A stretch of DNA of 64,000 bases from Chlorokybus atmophyticus (Eukaryota > Streptophyta > Chlorokybophyceae > Chlorokybales > Chlorokybaceae). The notes below the pieces were generated by a model that worked only from the letters and a program-made list of their open reading frames with translations, did not search any database and was not told the origin of the DNA. Position numbers and translations under genes: made by a program. Of the stretch, positions 11,150-22,020 are shown in pieces. The stretch is from NCBI GenBank assembly GCA_009103225.1, contig RHPI01001819.1, forward strand, positions 99,879 to 163,878, in the 5' to 3' direction. The first letter of the stretch is position 1. Each line of letters opens with the position of its first letter.

Positions 11150-11431
11150 ATGGCGGTTTTTCAAGCAGGGGATTTTGCCTACTGCATGGCAGCCACCAAG
11201 GACACGCTCGACACCTCCGTGGGCCGCACCGTCTACAAGGTACTTAAGGTGTACCCCATAGGAGTGCTGGACCTCCTCAGTCAAAACGGCGAGAGGTTGA
11301 AAGACAACATGGTGAACTGCGCGCCATGTCACCTTCCTTACATAGCTGGCTTTGCGCGCATCCAGCACCTCGCCCCGCCCGCAGCACACACTGTGAACGC
11401 TGTGGAAGCGCCGGCGGCGACGCACTCATGA
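11150..11431 (+). pseudogene. Integrase C-terminal (GPY/F-like) segment
   Basis: The frame starting MAVFQAGDFAYCMAATKDTL, with VYKVLKVYPIGVLDLLSQNG and then CAPCHLPYIAG, looks like the C-terminal DNA-binding part of Ty3/gypsy integrases. In those proteins a 'GD.V...' strand is followed by a hydrophobic G-rich turn and a short cysteine/proline tail. It is in a different frame from the core and from the PHD finger that follows, so it is broken by indels. The region 10938-11149 in a third frame probably links it to the core. Confidence 0.5.
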
Positions 11432-11556
11432 TGCTCTGCAATGGCTGTAACAAGGGCCTGCATTGCTACTGCTTGGAGCCCCCATTGGACGCAATACCCA
11501 TGGAGGAGTACTGGTGCGACGATTGCCGCACCAACGGCCCTCCTCACCTGCGTTAG
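11392..11556 (+). pseudogene. PHD finger at the C-terminus of the Ty3-type Pol
   Basis: The C4HC3 pattern is complete: CERC, then LCNGC, then GLHCYC supplying His and Cys, then WCDDC (11392-11526). The spacing and the aromatic residue before the last pair (EYWCDDC) fit PHD zinc fingers, which in host proteins read histone H3 tails. The position after the integrase corresponds to where chromoviruses carry a chromodomain, so a chromatin-targeting role is a reasonable inference. The frame ends at a stop at 11554-11556. A frameshift separates it from the segment before. Confidence 0.7.
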
Positions 11557-11602
11557 CAACTGAGCTCGGGAGCTGGAACCTCCCCAGAAGCTCAGGGGGG
11601 GT

Positions 11603-11825
11603 GGCTTGCTGACTGTGTGTCCTATAGCACAGCATGTACACTAAAGAGGACACCGCCTCCACATATCCGTGGTATTCAGTGACAGCGGAGCAGCTCCACC
11701 AAGCACTCCTTGCCATACGAGCTAGGTTATCTTTGACTTTTGCTACATGTTACAACATGTTGCAGCAACAGGGCTAGCAACCATGTCTCTGCAGCGGCCC
11801 GAGATAGCGTGACCCTCGACTCTCC
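11603..11825. repeat. Direct repeat, copy A (uninterrupted)
   Basis: A segment of about 220 bases from GGTGGCTTGCTGACTGTG to CGTGACCCTCGAC recurs, with few differences, at 12424-12515 plus 12930-13071. It lies directly after the Pol remnant, so it may belong to that element's 3' untranslated region or LTR. I found no matching copy on the 5' side. No protein is evident. Confidence 0.65.
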
Positions 11826-12423
11826 TCGATCCGACAGCTGTCGTGCCTATTGCCTGCGCATACCAGCCTTCCTCGAGCATGCCTACATCGAAACAATCGC
11901 CCGGCCAACCAGGATACCAACAAGCGCACGTCACTAACCAGTAGCTAGGTCATGACTCTAAAGTAGCTCACGACAATAGCCTACATAGGCACCGCGCGTA
12001 GCTGTTCGGTTGTGAGTTCAGATATAAATTGTGTTCCATGTCGAGTGGTGATTGCTGTGGAAATAGCCTCGTTATGACCGTTGACTTATGTTCTGAACAG
12101 GCATGATTTGACTTGTATGTGTAGTCACGGTGTTCACCGGATCAGCTGGTGACACTGTGAGTGAGAAAGCTAAGAGCTTGTGAAGCGACTTGAACTGCGA
12201 ACACGCCATCCCGGTTACCAAGAAATCCCTCACTGTGTGAGAGCCTGTGCATGCTCGTGCATCGTGCTTGCCATTGCTGTGAGCCTGGTGTGTCTGGTTG
12301 CAGTGTGCTTGCTGGCATCAGTTAGGGCATAGTATCCACGTGTTGCTTGCTCATTCACCTCACTTAACAGAGTAACACATTTTCCACTCATGCAAAGAAC
12401 TGTGTAAACAGCACTACCTATAG
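11826..12423. other. Non-coding stretch between the two direct-repeat copies
   Basis: No supported gene. A TATAAAT-like word in CAGATATAAATTGTG near 12019 could belong to an LTR promoter, but LTR borders were not found. The short reading frames here lack recognisable motifs. Confidence 0.3.
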
Positions 12424-13071
12424 TAGTGGCTTGTCGACTGTGTGTCCTACAGCACAGCATGTACACAAAGGAGGACACCGCCTCCACATATCCGTGGTAT
12501 TTAGCGACAACGGAGTGTTGACATACACACGTGCAAGTGACACGCCAACAACATCAACACAAGAGCATAACTGCTATTGCCATTGATGCCATACAAGTCC
12601 AGGGGTTTTATACCCCGCCAGTTTCTACACACGTCTACATTTGCAAGCACCGCGTGCACAATACTCAGCCTTGTAACGCGCTCTAAGTTGCGCTATTTAG
12701 CTCACGACCAGAGCTTCCAACAAGCTAAGCCACGCCTGCTAAGCTTACGTATCCACAAAGCTACGCGGTTTCTCCCAACGCTCCACTCAGCATCTGGTCC
12801 GGAGTCCGTCCTGGCTCGACCGTCTTGCTAAGTCCGGTCCACGTGCTCAGCCCATACCTTTAACTCTCGACTCCTGTGTGGAGGGCAAGCTGACCGGATA
12901 CAAGCATCACCCATGTGATACCTTCAACACGGAGCACCTCCACCAAGCACTCCTCGCCATACGAGCTGGGTTATCTTTTACTTTTGCTACATGTTACAAC
13001 ATGTTGCAGCAACAGGGCTAGCAAGCATGTCTTTCCCTGCAGCGGCTCGAGACAGCGTGACCCTCGACCCG
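12424..13071. repeat. Direct repeat, copy B (split by a solo LTR)
   Basis: The left part, 12424-12515, matches copy A from GTGGCTTG to ACGGAG. The right part, 12930-13071, matches copy A from GGAGCACCTCCACC to GACCCTCGAC. The interruption at 12516-12929 is absent from copy A, which gives the uninterrupted reference state. Confidence 0.7.
12516..12929. mobile_element. Solo LTR with 5-base target duplication CGGAG
   Basis: This 414-base insertion begins TGTTGACATACAC and ends CCTTCAACA, giving the inverted ends TGTTGA...TCAACA (TG...CA) typical of LTRs. It is flanked by the identical pentamer CGGAG at 12511-12515 and 12930-12934. Copy A of the surrounding repeat has an empty site. No internal retroelement sequence remains, as expected after LTR-LTR recombination. 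Confidence 0.85.
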
Positions 13072-14300
13072 ACACGGGCGAGGGGAGTGTGGTGTGGTAC
13101 AATGACGGAGTCCATCATCTCTGCTTGAAAAGCACTGGCATTTGCCTCATGGCAACGACCATCGCTGCGGGCTCCAGCAATGATGATGCGCGGGTGGTGC
13201 GAGACGAGAGGGGGCGGGGAAGGCGGCAGCTGGCGGCAATGCTGAGGAAGCAGTGGCTGCTGAAGACGCACAGTTGGCGACAGATGCTGCTGGATTTGCC
13301 CCCCACCGGCCTCCTCATCTACGCCAACTGAAAGTCGCACTACACCCACCATCCCGCCCAATCGATGCATGTATGATATCATCAACTTCTCACATAACGC
13401 CCACACGGCCTTTCAGGTGCTGAACACAACAGACACACATATGCCTGCATGACCACACACACATACATGCACACGTACGCGCACAAGTGTGCACACGTTC
13501 ACAAGTACACGCGCGCACATACGTGCGTGAGCTCACAATACCACACTGCTTGACGTCAAAGTACCAAGAATGGTCCGTACCTTCGGACGCGCATGATTCC
13601 AACCAAGTGAATTCTGTGGACCAACAATGGTCCGACCGTCATTAATAGTCGGACCATGTATGGTTTCAACCTCATGTGAACGCAACTAAGATATTCACGA
13701 GTCGCACGATGTATGGCCCGCTGAATTTCGCTGGCGTCAGGACAAGGTAGCATCCGGGCAGCGGAGTAGGGGCCAAATTATAAAAGTTTGATAAATTCAA
13801 AAAATCGCGGGTCCGGCCAGGCGGACAACAAACCGAAACATTTATAACTATTACATTCAAGAGGATATCTTTTTTAAAAGTGGCTTGATCTCATGCTGAC
13901 GGCACCGGTCACGCTGCGTGACTAACGCACATACTGCGCATGAGGCCGCGGCGTTTTTAAATGATTAGGCAAGAACACAAGCATTGACAAGGATTTTAAC
14001 ATGCGATTTCTAGCAGTATATGTACGTATATGTACATATATATGTATATATACATATATATATACATGTACACACATATATATATTGATATTAATATTTA
14101 TATATATATATATATGTGTATATGTGTTTTCGCCAAGCCCACTCGAGGGGGAAGTGTATTAAAGAGATGGACAGGTTGGGCAAGCAACTAGCTAGGCCCA
14201 ATAGAACTCACAAGGGCTACAAGGCTAGCAATGTTAGCAGTGTTATAAAAGTTAGATACACATTCATGATGCATATAAAGGTAGTAAGCAGGAACTAGCT
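13072..14300. other. Repeat-rich, gene-poor stretch
   Basis: The stretch holds a CA/TG-rich tract at about 13430-13535, three GGACCAT/ATGGTCC-type inverted words between 13559 and 13720, and an AT-rich tract with ATATATGTATATAC motifs at about 14010-14125. The frame at 13081-13331 lacks any recognised domain. I see no gene I can support. Confidence 0.5.
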
Positions 14301-14550
14301 AGGGCAAGGGAGGAGAAGACGGTGGAGGAAGAGGGTAAGGGTAATAAGAGAGAAACATGGGAAGAAGATTAGATAAGGAGCACGAGCACAATGTGGAGTT
14401 CGCTCCCCAAGAGGAGGCGAAGGTGAGGAAGGCCTAATGGCGTTTGTCATAAAGCAGAGGAGTGGAGCACACCCTGCGCCACTCCTCCCGAAGGGTTCTG
14501 TGGATGTTCGAAGATTGGCGTCTCAGTGCGTCATAGGAAATCGGCGTCTC

Positions 14551-15840
14551 CTACCCGTAGCGGATGGCACACCTGACAGCCCATAGCTGCCGTAGAGTCA
14601 GAGGCCTACAGAGGGACCACATGACAAAAAGGGAGCTGGGGCGAACTGGGGCACCAACACCAAAAAGGAGTAAGACAGGTGAGAGGTCAATGCGAGAGCA
14701 GCCCATGAGCGAGAGCAAGCCCGAGAGCCAAGCCCAAATAGCTAAGGCAAAGTTGCAGGAAATAAAGAGATGGAGGTGACCTTCCTCCTCCACTGTGTCA
14801 CGGGAAAGGCAAGTTGAAGGCAAGCCCATGTGCTTAAGACGATCCCCCGTCAAGAGGGCCTTGAGAGCGAGGAGCCACAGTAAGGAGCGGTGTTTATCGT
14901 TGACAGGAAGGGTGTGCAGCGATTTCCACACCCTCCGCCAGAGGATGGAGGGTGAAGGAGGAGCTCAGCGTGTGCAGGCTCGGCCTGGTGAGCGCAGAGA
15001 GGAGGCGCGTTGAAGCCAGTAGCCGTGCCTGGGGGCATAATCTCAGAGTGAGAACCGAGAGAGCCTGCCTGGCGCTGCACAAGGCTAGCCTGGGAGGAGC
15101 GGGTCGATTGCTGAAGATTGGTAAGGGGACAACCTCCAGCCAGGACCTAACCTGTGTATGGAACGCCCTGCTCCTGGTCCAGCCAGGCCGGGCTGCCTAT
15201 TACCTGCTTGCCATGCCACCGAGCTAGTGGAGGCCGTACTTGGACGCGTTGCAGCTGGGAGGAGAGGAGCGACACGCCCGTGGTGGGAGAAGACAACTTC
15301 GTGCCTTCAGCTCCAGCTTAGCTGAAGGACACCCCCGTACACATGGGGAAGGAGCAGTCTGTGACCAGCAGCACCGTGCGAAAGGTGCCATCGCTGCCCG
15401 AGGGGGGCCCACCACTTGGGAGGCTGGGGAAGAAGAGAACTTGCAGCGAGCAACTCCTTCCTCAACGGAGGGATGGCCTGTTAAAGGGAGGCTAACGTTG
15501 TGAAGGTGTTGGTCGGGGCATAATGAGCAAGAAGCGCGGGAGGGTAGGGAAGGCGATGAAGGCCGTCCCACAAGTCACACACCCGCTGAAAGGCGGAGGC
15601 TGCCCACTCACAATAGCGTGTTTGGCTGCTCCCAGTACCTAGGGGTTTGGCATCAGGAAGCATAGTAGCAGGGTTGAAGCACCAAGGCTGGCGCAGCACC
15701 TCCTTATAAGAAAGGGGGGGGGGGGGGGGGGGGGGGCTCTGTTCACATGCATAGTGTACTCGCAAAACTTTCTCATAGGCCGCAGTGAACATTGCAGCCN
15801 AGTGTAGAAGGCCACCTAATGGCTCCACTGCTAAAACAAA
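14551..15840 (-). pseudogene. Non-LTR retrotransposon (LINE) ORF2 fragment
   Basis: On the minus strand, a segment near 15810 reads ALFLFVLAVEPLGGLLH, which resembles the late reverse-transcriptase motif of LINEs ('SPLLFVL..EPL...'). Downstream on that strand, 14931-14551 reads WKSLHTLPVNDKHR, ALLTGDRLKHMG and EEGHLHLFISCNFALAIW, the arrangement of the zinc-ribbon region at the C-terminus of many plant and algal LINEs (W...LP, 'C..C...ET..HLF..C'). Frames change between these parts, and a G-run with a nearby N interrupts it, so it is a dead fragment. The remainder of the element was not found. Confidence 0.55.
15714..15736. repeat. G homopolymer (23 G) near an N
   Basis: A pure G run lies inside the LINE fragment; an N follows at 15800. 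Similar runs at 19518-19537 (20 G), 23285-23304 (20 G) and 26088-26102 (15 C) are also followed by N, within 1-13 bases. Confidence 0.8.
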
Positions 15841-16420
15841 CAGAAAAAGAGCTAACGGGGTACAAAAAAATATATATATACTCTTTATGTACATGTGTGC
15901 GTACGATGTCATTTGACATGCACAATGCATGCAAATATTAAACATGCATATATATATATATAAAACATATAACATTAGCAGTAGCATCGCAGCGTCAGCC
16001 TTTTATCGGCTCGTAATGAAGCAACTGCGTAGTTGAGGGATGTTAACAAGTTTGTCGTGCCACAAAGGGCTGTCATAGTACTCAAAAGCTGCCTGTGTCA
16101 TTACTACAAGATATATAGTATAGCGCGTGTGAATATACAATATTACGTAACACATAAACATACTAGGTTTTTAATTTTTGTATGTTCAAAAATGGCATAT
16201 ACACGGCGGTTCACAAAATGATGCGCACGGCGAAAGTTATGCATACAGTTTATATTACATTGTGCAATGACACTTGTATATGACGTATATGTACAGACAT
16301 ACATCAATGCATGTCACATACATTAATGCATGTCACAAGAACATGTCGATATATTCGCAACTTCGTGCACATGCAATCGTGATAATTATGATAATTGCAC
16401 CTATAGCCCCGCTTAGTAAT
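15841..16420. other. AT-rich intergenic stretch
   Basis: There are TATATATA tracts at about 15870 and 15948-15962 and short repeats of ACATACATTAATGCATGTCAC near 16300-16340. No gene is supported. Confidence 0.4.
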
Positions 16421-16840
16421 TGATAACTGACAGCCCGGCTGTCAGTTAGCCGCCGATCATTTGCGGCTGTTTACCTGTCGGTGAGCATTCTCCGACAGTC
16501 GGGGCGGCCTGTTAATAAGTTCACAGACCTGTACAGAGCAGCAAAGTCACTGGTCCGTGCCGCACCAGATGTGGTACCGAACGGACCGAGTACGGTGCGC
16601 GACAGGAGGACCGCAAGGCCGCGGGACCTTACCTTGTTTAGATCCAAACCAGCGAGGCATGAATGGTGCGGCACGGCCCATTTCTGGTACGCGCCAGGCA
16701 TTGGGGTCCTGAACGGACCAGAAACGGTCCATCCCCCGCGGACCACGCAGTCCTGGCTCGCGAGGGCCGGACCATGCGTGGTCCGCGGGGTCCGTGAAAG
16801 AACCATACCTGGTCCCGGAACATCAAGCCGTGTGTTGCGG
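16420..16840. repeat. Second copy of the GGACCAT-palindrome element
   Basis: The stretch matches the right half of the 5 kb array in order and content: a GCATTGGGGTCCTGAACGGACC-like part aligns with 5772-5800, and GACCATGCGTGGTCCGCGGG with 5842-5865. The ending GGTCCCGGAACATCAAGCCG aligns with 5884-5905. Two copies with the same internal order indicate a transposable element family and not chance palindromes. Confidence 0.6.
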
Positions 16841-17086
16841 CTCTTTCCGTCATGCAGCATCCTTCAGAGGGCGCTACAACGCTATTCAACTGCTGCACTG
16901 CAGGTGAGCAGAAGGGGAAGGGGAAGGAAGGGCGAGGGGGAGGATATGTGCGCATACGCATGCGCATGTGCAAGTGCACGCACACAAGCAGACGCGTGCA
17001 AGCATGCATGTGCACCTCATCACGAACGCATGCACGTACACAAACGTATGTGCTTTGCTAACATACAATTAGCCTACAGCACCTAG

Positions 17087-17120
17087 CTCATAGGCCGCAC
17101 TGAACAGTGAGGCCTATGAG
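17087..17120. repeat. CTCATAGGC hairpin repeat
   Basis: The sequence forms a near-perfect inverted repeat: CTCATAGGCCGCACTG, spacer AA, then CAGTGAGGCCTATGAG, with one mismatch. Related hairpins lie at 17305-17351, 20741-20772 and, more diverged, 19700-19770; a partial copy is near 15772. They sit within CA/TG-rich sequence. Confidence 0.65.
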
Positions 17121-17304
17121 TCAGTGTACACTACGTATGTCACCAGGTGTCCCCCCCCCTCCCCCATCCCCTACCCTCTCTAGAGGAATGCGCGCACCCA
17201 CACGCGCATACAAGCATGCACGCACGCGCATGTGAACGCGAGCATGTGCATTCTCACGCGCAGGTACGGACTGCCCCCAACCTGGCTGATCTATCAGCTC
17301 AAGC

Positions 17305-17351
17305 AACTGCCTCATAGGCTGCACTGGACAATGTAGCCTATGAGGTAGTTG
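17305..17351. repeat. CTCATAGGC hairpin repeat, extended copy
   Basis: The arms CAACTGCCTCATAGGCTGCA and TGTAGCCTATGAGGTAGTTG pair over about 20 bases with two or three mismatches. It belongs to the same family as 17087-17120. Confidence 0.6.
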
Positions 17352-17969
17352 CTATAGGCGGCTCACAGACAGCACTGACTAGTGCAGGTAATGAAAAAGT
17401 TCGGCGTGAACGCTATGCATGTGAACAAATTTCCCCCCCCGTCCTTAACAAGCCACGCACACGCACACGAACACGCACAGGGATGCGCGCAGGTATGTGC
17501 ATGCTCACATCCACACGCGTGCGCANCATAATGGACGGAGCCGGACATAAACTGCGGATTCCGTAAATTTTACAGCAAATATGTATATTCATAAGATTGT
17601 AGCTAAAATATAATTACAACCTGTCATAAATGGTGACAATCGTAAGCACATAATCCTCAACAACGTTTTGAGGATTTGGCGTTAACGTAGTTAAAGGTTT
17701 GAGTTGTGAGAAAGGCGTACGTATATCGTGATTACAGCTGTAACCAAATCATCTACAATGCGACCATACTCTCCAATGCAATTGAGAACGCGGCGAAAAT
17801 ACGAAATGCATTGACGCTGCATGCTAAAGCTATACGCGTAATAATTTACGTTGTGGTTGGGTCCGTCAATTGTACGAGAATGTATATTTTACAAGGTATG
17901 TGGTAAAATCAATACTTTGGACTGTTACAAACTCCAATGATTTCACGACCTCATCATTGCCAAGTTCAA

Positions 17970-18000
17970 CCCCGCGGCCTGCTAGTAGCAGGCCGCGGGG
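17970..18000. repeat. 31-base near-perfect palindrome
   Basis: Perfect 15-base arms, CCCCGCGGCCTGCTA and its complement, flank a single G at 17985. It is GC-rich within AT-rich surroundings, so it stands out. It could form a cruciform or extruded hairpin. No gene borders it closely. Confidence 0.8.
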
Positions 18001-18229
18001 CAAGCAAATACATGTAGAAGGCTGCTGCTTGCATGTGTTATGATTATATAGTACTAGCACATCAGTTAAAATCTTTCCCAACTCACTGCAAACAACCTTG
18101 GGGTGGAAACAGGTGACGCAGGGAACATAATGCAAACATCTGCCGGTAAGCCCTGCAATTGGACGGGACGGCAGGTCTAACACATTCTTCATCCTCAAGT
18201 CACCCACCATACTATAATTCTCCTCATGA

Positions 18230-18540
18230 TTATGTTATAACAACAAAAATATCGGTACCGATAGCCGTATATATAAATATATATATATATATTTACACTT
18301 GAATGCATATATATAAACACAAATATACATATATACATGTGTACATACATATATATATGTATATATATGTATATATACATACATATATGTATAGATGTAT
18401 ATACACATACATATATATAAATATATGTATGTATAGTTGTGTGCGTACTGTATGCAACTGCAATAACATATCAGTATCGGTAGCCGTGTATATATAAATA
18501 CACGTGTATATATATATGTATGTATATAACTTTACACATA
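18230..18540. repeat. AT-rich (TATA/TACA) microsatellite region with a duplicated flank
   Basis: TATATATA/TACATATA tracts are bounded by two copies of a short unit: ATCGGTACCGATAGCCGTATATATAAATA near 18250 and a version with AGTATCGGTAGCCGTG near 18472. The long reading frames seen across it are low-complexity and not protein genes. Confidence 0.6.
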
Positions 18541-19115
18541 TACACATGTTTAGTGTATGCAATTGTTGGTGCATGCGTTGCGTAATCCATGCAATTCAAC
18601 ACTTCTGGCGGCACTTGAGACAATTGAGGCAGCTGCTGTGTAGGATATAATATGTACAACCGCGTTGCAGAGTGTTTTGTCGTCGTAGCCTAGTTGGTCA
18701 TAGTCCAGGTTATAGGTTGTTGCGTGCTGATCTGACAGGCATGTTCGCGCAGGCTCCAAACTCGGCAATGAAGTTGCAAGGCCCCCTGCGTTGCGACTTT
18801 TGGGGTATTTGCCGCAGCTGCGGTCATAATATTTTTAGTTAGATCACGCATTGAAATTGATCCCCTTAATACATGATTTAACCAAACAATAATACAGGAT
18901 GTGGCCATTACTAAGTTCAAGAAAAAACGGATATCAAACTTAATGCACACCAACTACTTGACCTTAATGGCAGTTTGATATTGAACTAAGTTTTGGCTGC
19001 AGCAGGAAAAAATGCAAAACTCGTTACGCTGCTCACATATAGATCCCTAATTAAGTTGTAGCTAGATCTTCATTAAGAGGGCAAAGCCGAACTGTTGGGG
19101 CGCCATTTTCTACCG
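18541..19115. repeat. Dispersed repeat of about 600 bases, copy 1
   Basis: This segment aligns by eye along its length with 26560-27165. Matching landmarks are TTTTGTCGTCGTAG, GTTAGATCACGCATT, the CTACTTGACCTTAATGGCAG run, AAGTTTTGGCTGCAGCAGG and the closing GGGGCGCCATTTTC. Neither copy encodes a recognisable protein, which suggests a non-autonomous element or an LTR-like repeat. Confidence 0.7.
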
Positions 19116-22020
19116 ATGCATGCGCGCGGGTATGTGCATGCTCACACCCACGCACGCGTGCGCAGATACGCGGACTGCCCGCCAAGCTGGCATTGAGGTT
19201 GTAGCGCACGGTTGCCAAGTAGGCAGTGCGTATGCAAGCACTATCTCGCCGTCGGTGCCCTCCAACATATTGAAGGTGTGATGAGTATCACAAGCGGTGT
19301 TTGTGCACATCTGTATGCGTGTTGTGCTTAGGCGTGTGTACACGCTACTTTTTAAGCGCGTATACACACATGCAATTCAAGACACATGTGCCTAAAACCG
19401 TCACTGCACAGGTGGCGCGGCGCGTCAATGTGGTGGGGCGAGCCCAATGCTGCAGCTCTGCTTAGGCGGGACTAGGACTGGGGCCCCCCGGTGCGCTGCA
19501 AAGTGAGCGGAGGAGTAGGGGGGGGGGGGGGGGGGGGNTGCATTTGCGCTTGCTGCGAATGTAGACGCGCATAAGCATATCCAAGCAATAGCACACGCAC
19601 ATGCGCATGTGCTGGCGCATGGATATGCAAGTACCCACGTTTTCTTCATGAGACACGCACATTTAGACATGTAGTGAATGAGCTTCATTCAACACGTGTA
19701 TAGTGCAGCCTATGAAGATGTTGCCATAGACTGCCTGCTTATAGGCTGCACTAGACAGAGCAGCTTATAGGCAGTTGATGTAGTAGGGCGTGAAGACGGC
19801 ACTGACTTGTGCTGCATATGCGCGTGGTTTGGCCATTTTGGTGTCTGTTTATTTGTTTGTGTCTAGCAAACAACGACATGCAGCAATGCAACAAGACCGA
19901 AGCATGCATATAATATATAAATGCCGCATGTGACACATACTTACTCATGTGTGAGCATTCTTTATACAACCGTGCAGCTGTTGGAGCAAGTGCCTTTCTT
20001 ACACTATTGCAGCGCATGCACGGGCAGTACCCGCAAGGAGTGTTTATTTTCAATATATTTAGAGAGACCCATGCATATGATGCGCGTGCATGCATGCATA
20101 TGCGTGTTCGTGCTTGCGTGTGCGGCTCTTAACCGCTTCACATGTACATGCGTACATGTGCTCACTCACCTGTCCCCTACAGAAACATTGCCAGCCGGCC
20201 GCAGGATGCTTGCCCAGGATGTTGCGCAGGCTAGTAGCGCGCTGGTGATTTAATGCTGCTTGGTGTCCCCTCCCACCGTTGGTCCTTTCCAGTTCGCGCG
20301 CGCGGCGGGGGGAGGNNNNNNNNGACGCTGTTGCTCTTTGGAGGGCGCAAGACTGCCTGTGGGGCCTGCTGCAACAACGTGCACAGTTAAACAATAGGTG
20401 AGCAAAGGGGGAAGGGGAGGGAAGGGCGGGTATGTGCGCGCATACATGCACACGCACGCGTATGGGCAGGTGCGCCGACCCAAGCTGGAGATCAACACCC
20501 CGTTGCTGAGAAGAGAGAGGTTTGGTCACGGCTCAATGCAAGCACTACCTCACCCATGCTTCAAGATGCACCGAGTATGCGTGTGCGTCGCGTAAGACAT
20601 TGCTTATTTGTAATTGTGCACGCACACTTGCAAATGGGCTCATGAACCACATTATTCGCGCAGGCATACGCATGCATGCACGCAAGTGTTCGTTGTCACA
20701 CATGCATGCACGTGCACACACACTTGTTGGCTACTAGCTATCATAGGCTACACTATGCGGTGCAGCCTATGAGGCAGGCTGATTGGTTATCGTTGGCTCA
20801 TGAGCGCACCGCACTGAGCGGGGCCACGCAGTACATCCAATTAACAACATTAAAAAAATATAGGCGGCTGTCTGGAAGCGCCAGCTGCATAGACGGGCTT
20901 ACATACATGTATGTGCCCGCAAGCACCTACTTCTTTGCACGCACACAGACATCAACAATTGCTAACACTAGCACCCATGCACTAATAGTTACACGCACGT
21001 GCAGACCTCGTAGCTAAGGTGTGGCAGCATGAACATATGGTGAGGAGCGGCCAATACACCATGCAACAGATACCAACATGTGATGCAATACTTGTGCATG
21101 ACTGTCTTGTTTGCATGTGTATGTGCAGTATTTGTTTAATGTTAAGCAGGTAACAGTTCCGTTGGTTGGCAGTAGTAGTAGTAGTAAGGGGGGCTTTTAT
21201 TATGGTTGTTGTTGCTTAATGCAAAGCAAGGATTATGAAACATCTGTGCATATTTGCTGCGATGTGAGTTGTAGGTAATAAATGTTGCTGGGTGCAAATG
21301 CCATTGGATGCATCATAAGATAACCAAGTGGTTGATTGTTACAAGGCATCATCAAGAGCCCATCATGTATTTATGGCCTACTCTATTACTGGTCTACTTT
21401 CTCTACTATAATCTGCAACTCGACGATACTACTTCAAACTCAGGATCACCACGCCGCTGGCCTGGTCAAGCTGGCTTGGCCAATACCAGGCCAGTTTGGC
21501 CAGGCTAGCGGCGTGGCCTGGTGCTCTTGGTATAGAGCACCAGGCCGCCCGCCAGGCCACCAGCAGCGGCCAACTGCGGTCAGCTGCGGCTTAATTTGCC
21601 GCAGCTGACCGCAGTTAGCCGCCAAAGCACAGTTGATAAGTGGCTTACTGACGATGTCGGACCGATGATGGTCCGTAAGCGCCCCTTATCAAGGACCATA
21701 TATGGTCCGACTGAAGCCGGTTTTTGACCGGGACCAGCCCTGGTTCGATTTTCGGGGGTCAGTGGGACAACTACGTACTGTTTAAATCAGCCCTGGTCCC
21801 CGCGTGCAGACCAAGGCGGGGGACCCTGGTCCGTACGTGCGGACCAGGGCCTGGTCCGTGGAAATGATTTCGTGTGACATGGTTGTCATTGTGTCCCACA
21901 CTTACACAAACAACGTCGATATAGGCTACCAATACGTGACTGCAAATGTCAACTTGTCTCACGCGCACTGCTGCCCAAGTTTACACATTGTTGTCTTTGG
22001 ATCATGAAACAGATAGAAAT
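19116..22020. other. Gene-poor, CA/TG-rich repeat region
   Basis: No supported gene. It contains variable CA/TG-rich tracts, a 20-base G run followed by N at 19538, hairpins of the CTCATAGGC family, an 8-base N gap at 20316-20323 and GGACCAT-type inverted words at 21656-21860. A segment at 20333-20480 resembles 16862-17000 (a GGAGGGCG landmark followed by a GGGAAGGG tract and TATGTGCGC). The reading frames are low-complexity. Confidence 0.5.
21515..21621. repeat. Two adjacent strong hairpins
   Basis: The first (21515-21546) has perfect 12-base arms GGCCTGGTGCTC / GAGCACCAGGCC with an 8-base loop. The second has 24-base arms at 21567-21590 and 21598-21621 with one mismatch and a 7-base loop; its left arm starts CGGCCAACTGCGG. 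They precede a cluster of GGACCA/TGGTCC inverted words and may be a terminal structure of that element family. Confidence 0.75.

Noticed and set aside
11603-13071. The 220-base direct repeats as the paired LTRs of the Ty3 element
   Set aside because: Both copies lie on the 3' side of Pol, lack TG...CA borders and have no 5' partner.
16481-17086. 201-codon plus-strand frame
   Set aside because: Runs through the palindrome element and CA/TG-rich repeats; no protein motif.
18195-18574. Tyr/Ile/His-rich frames in the AT-rich tract
   Set aside because: Products of TATA/TACA microsatellites.
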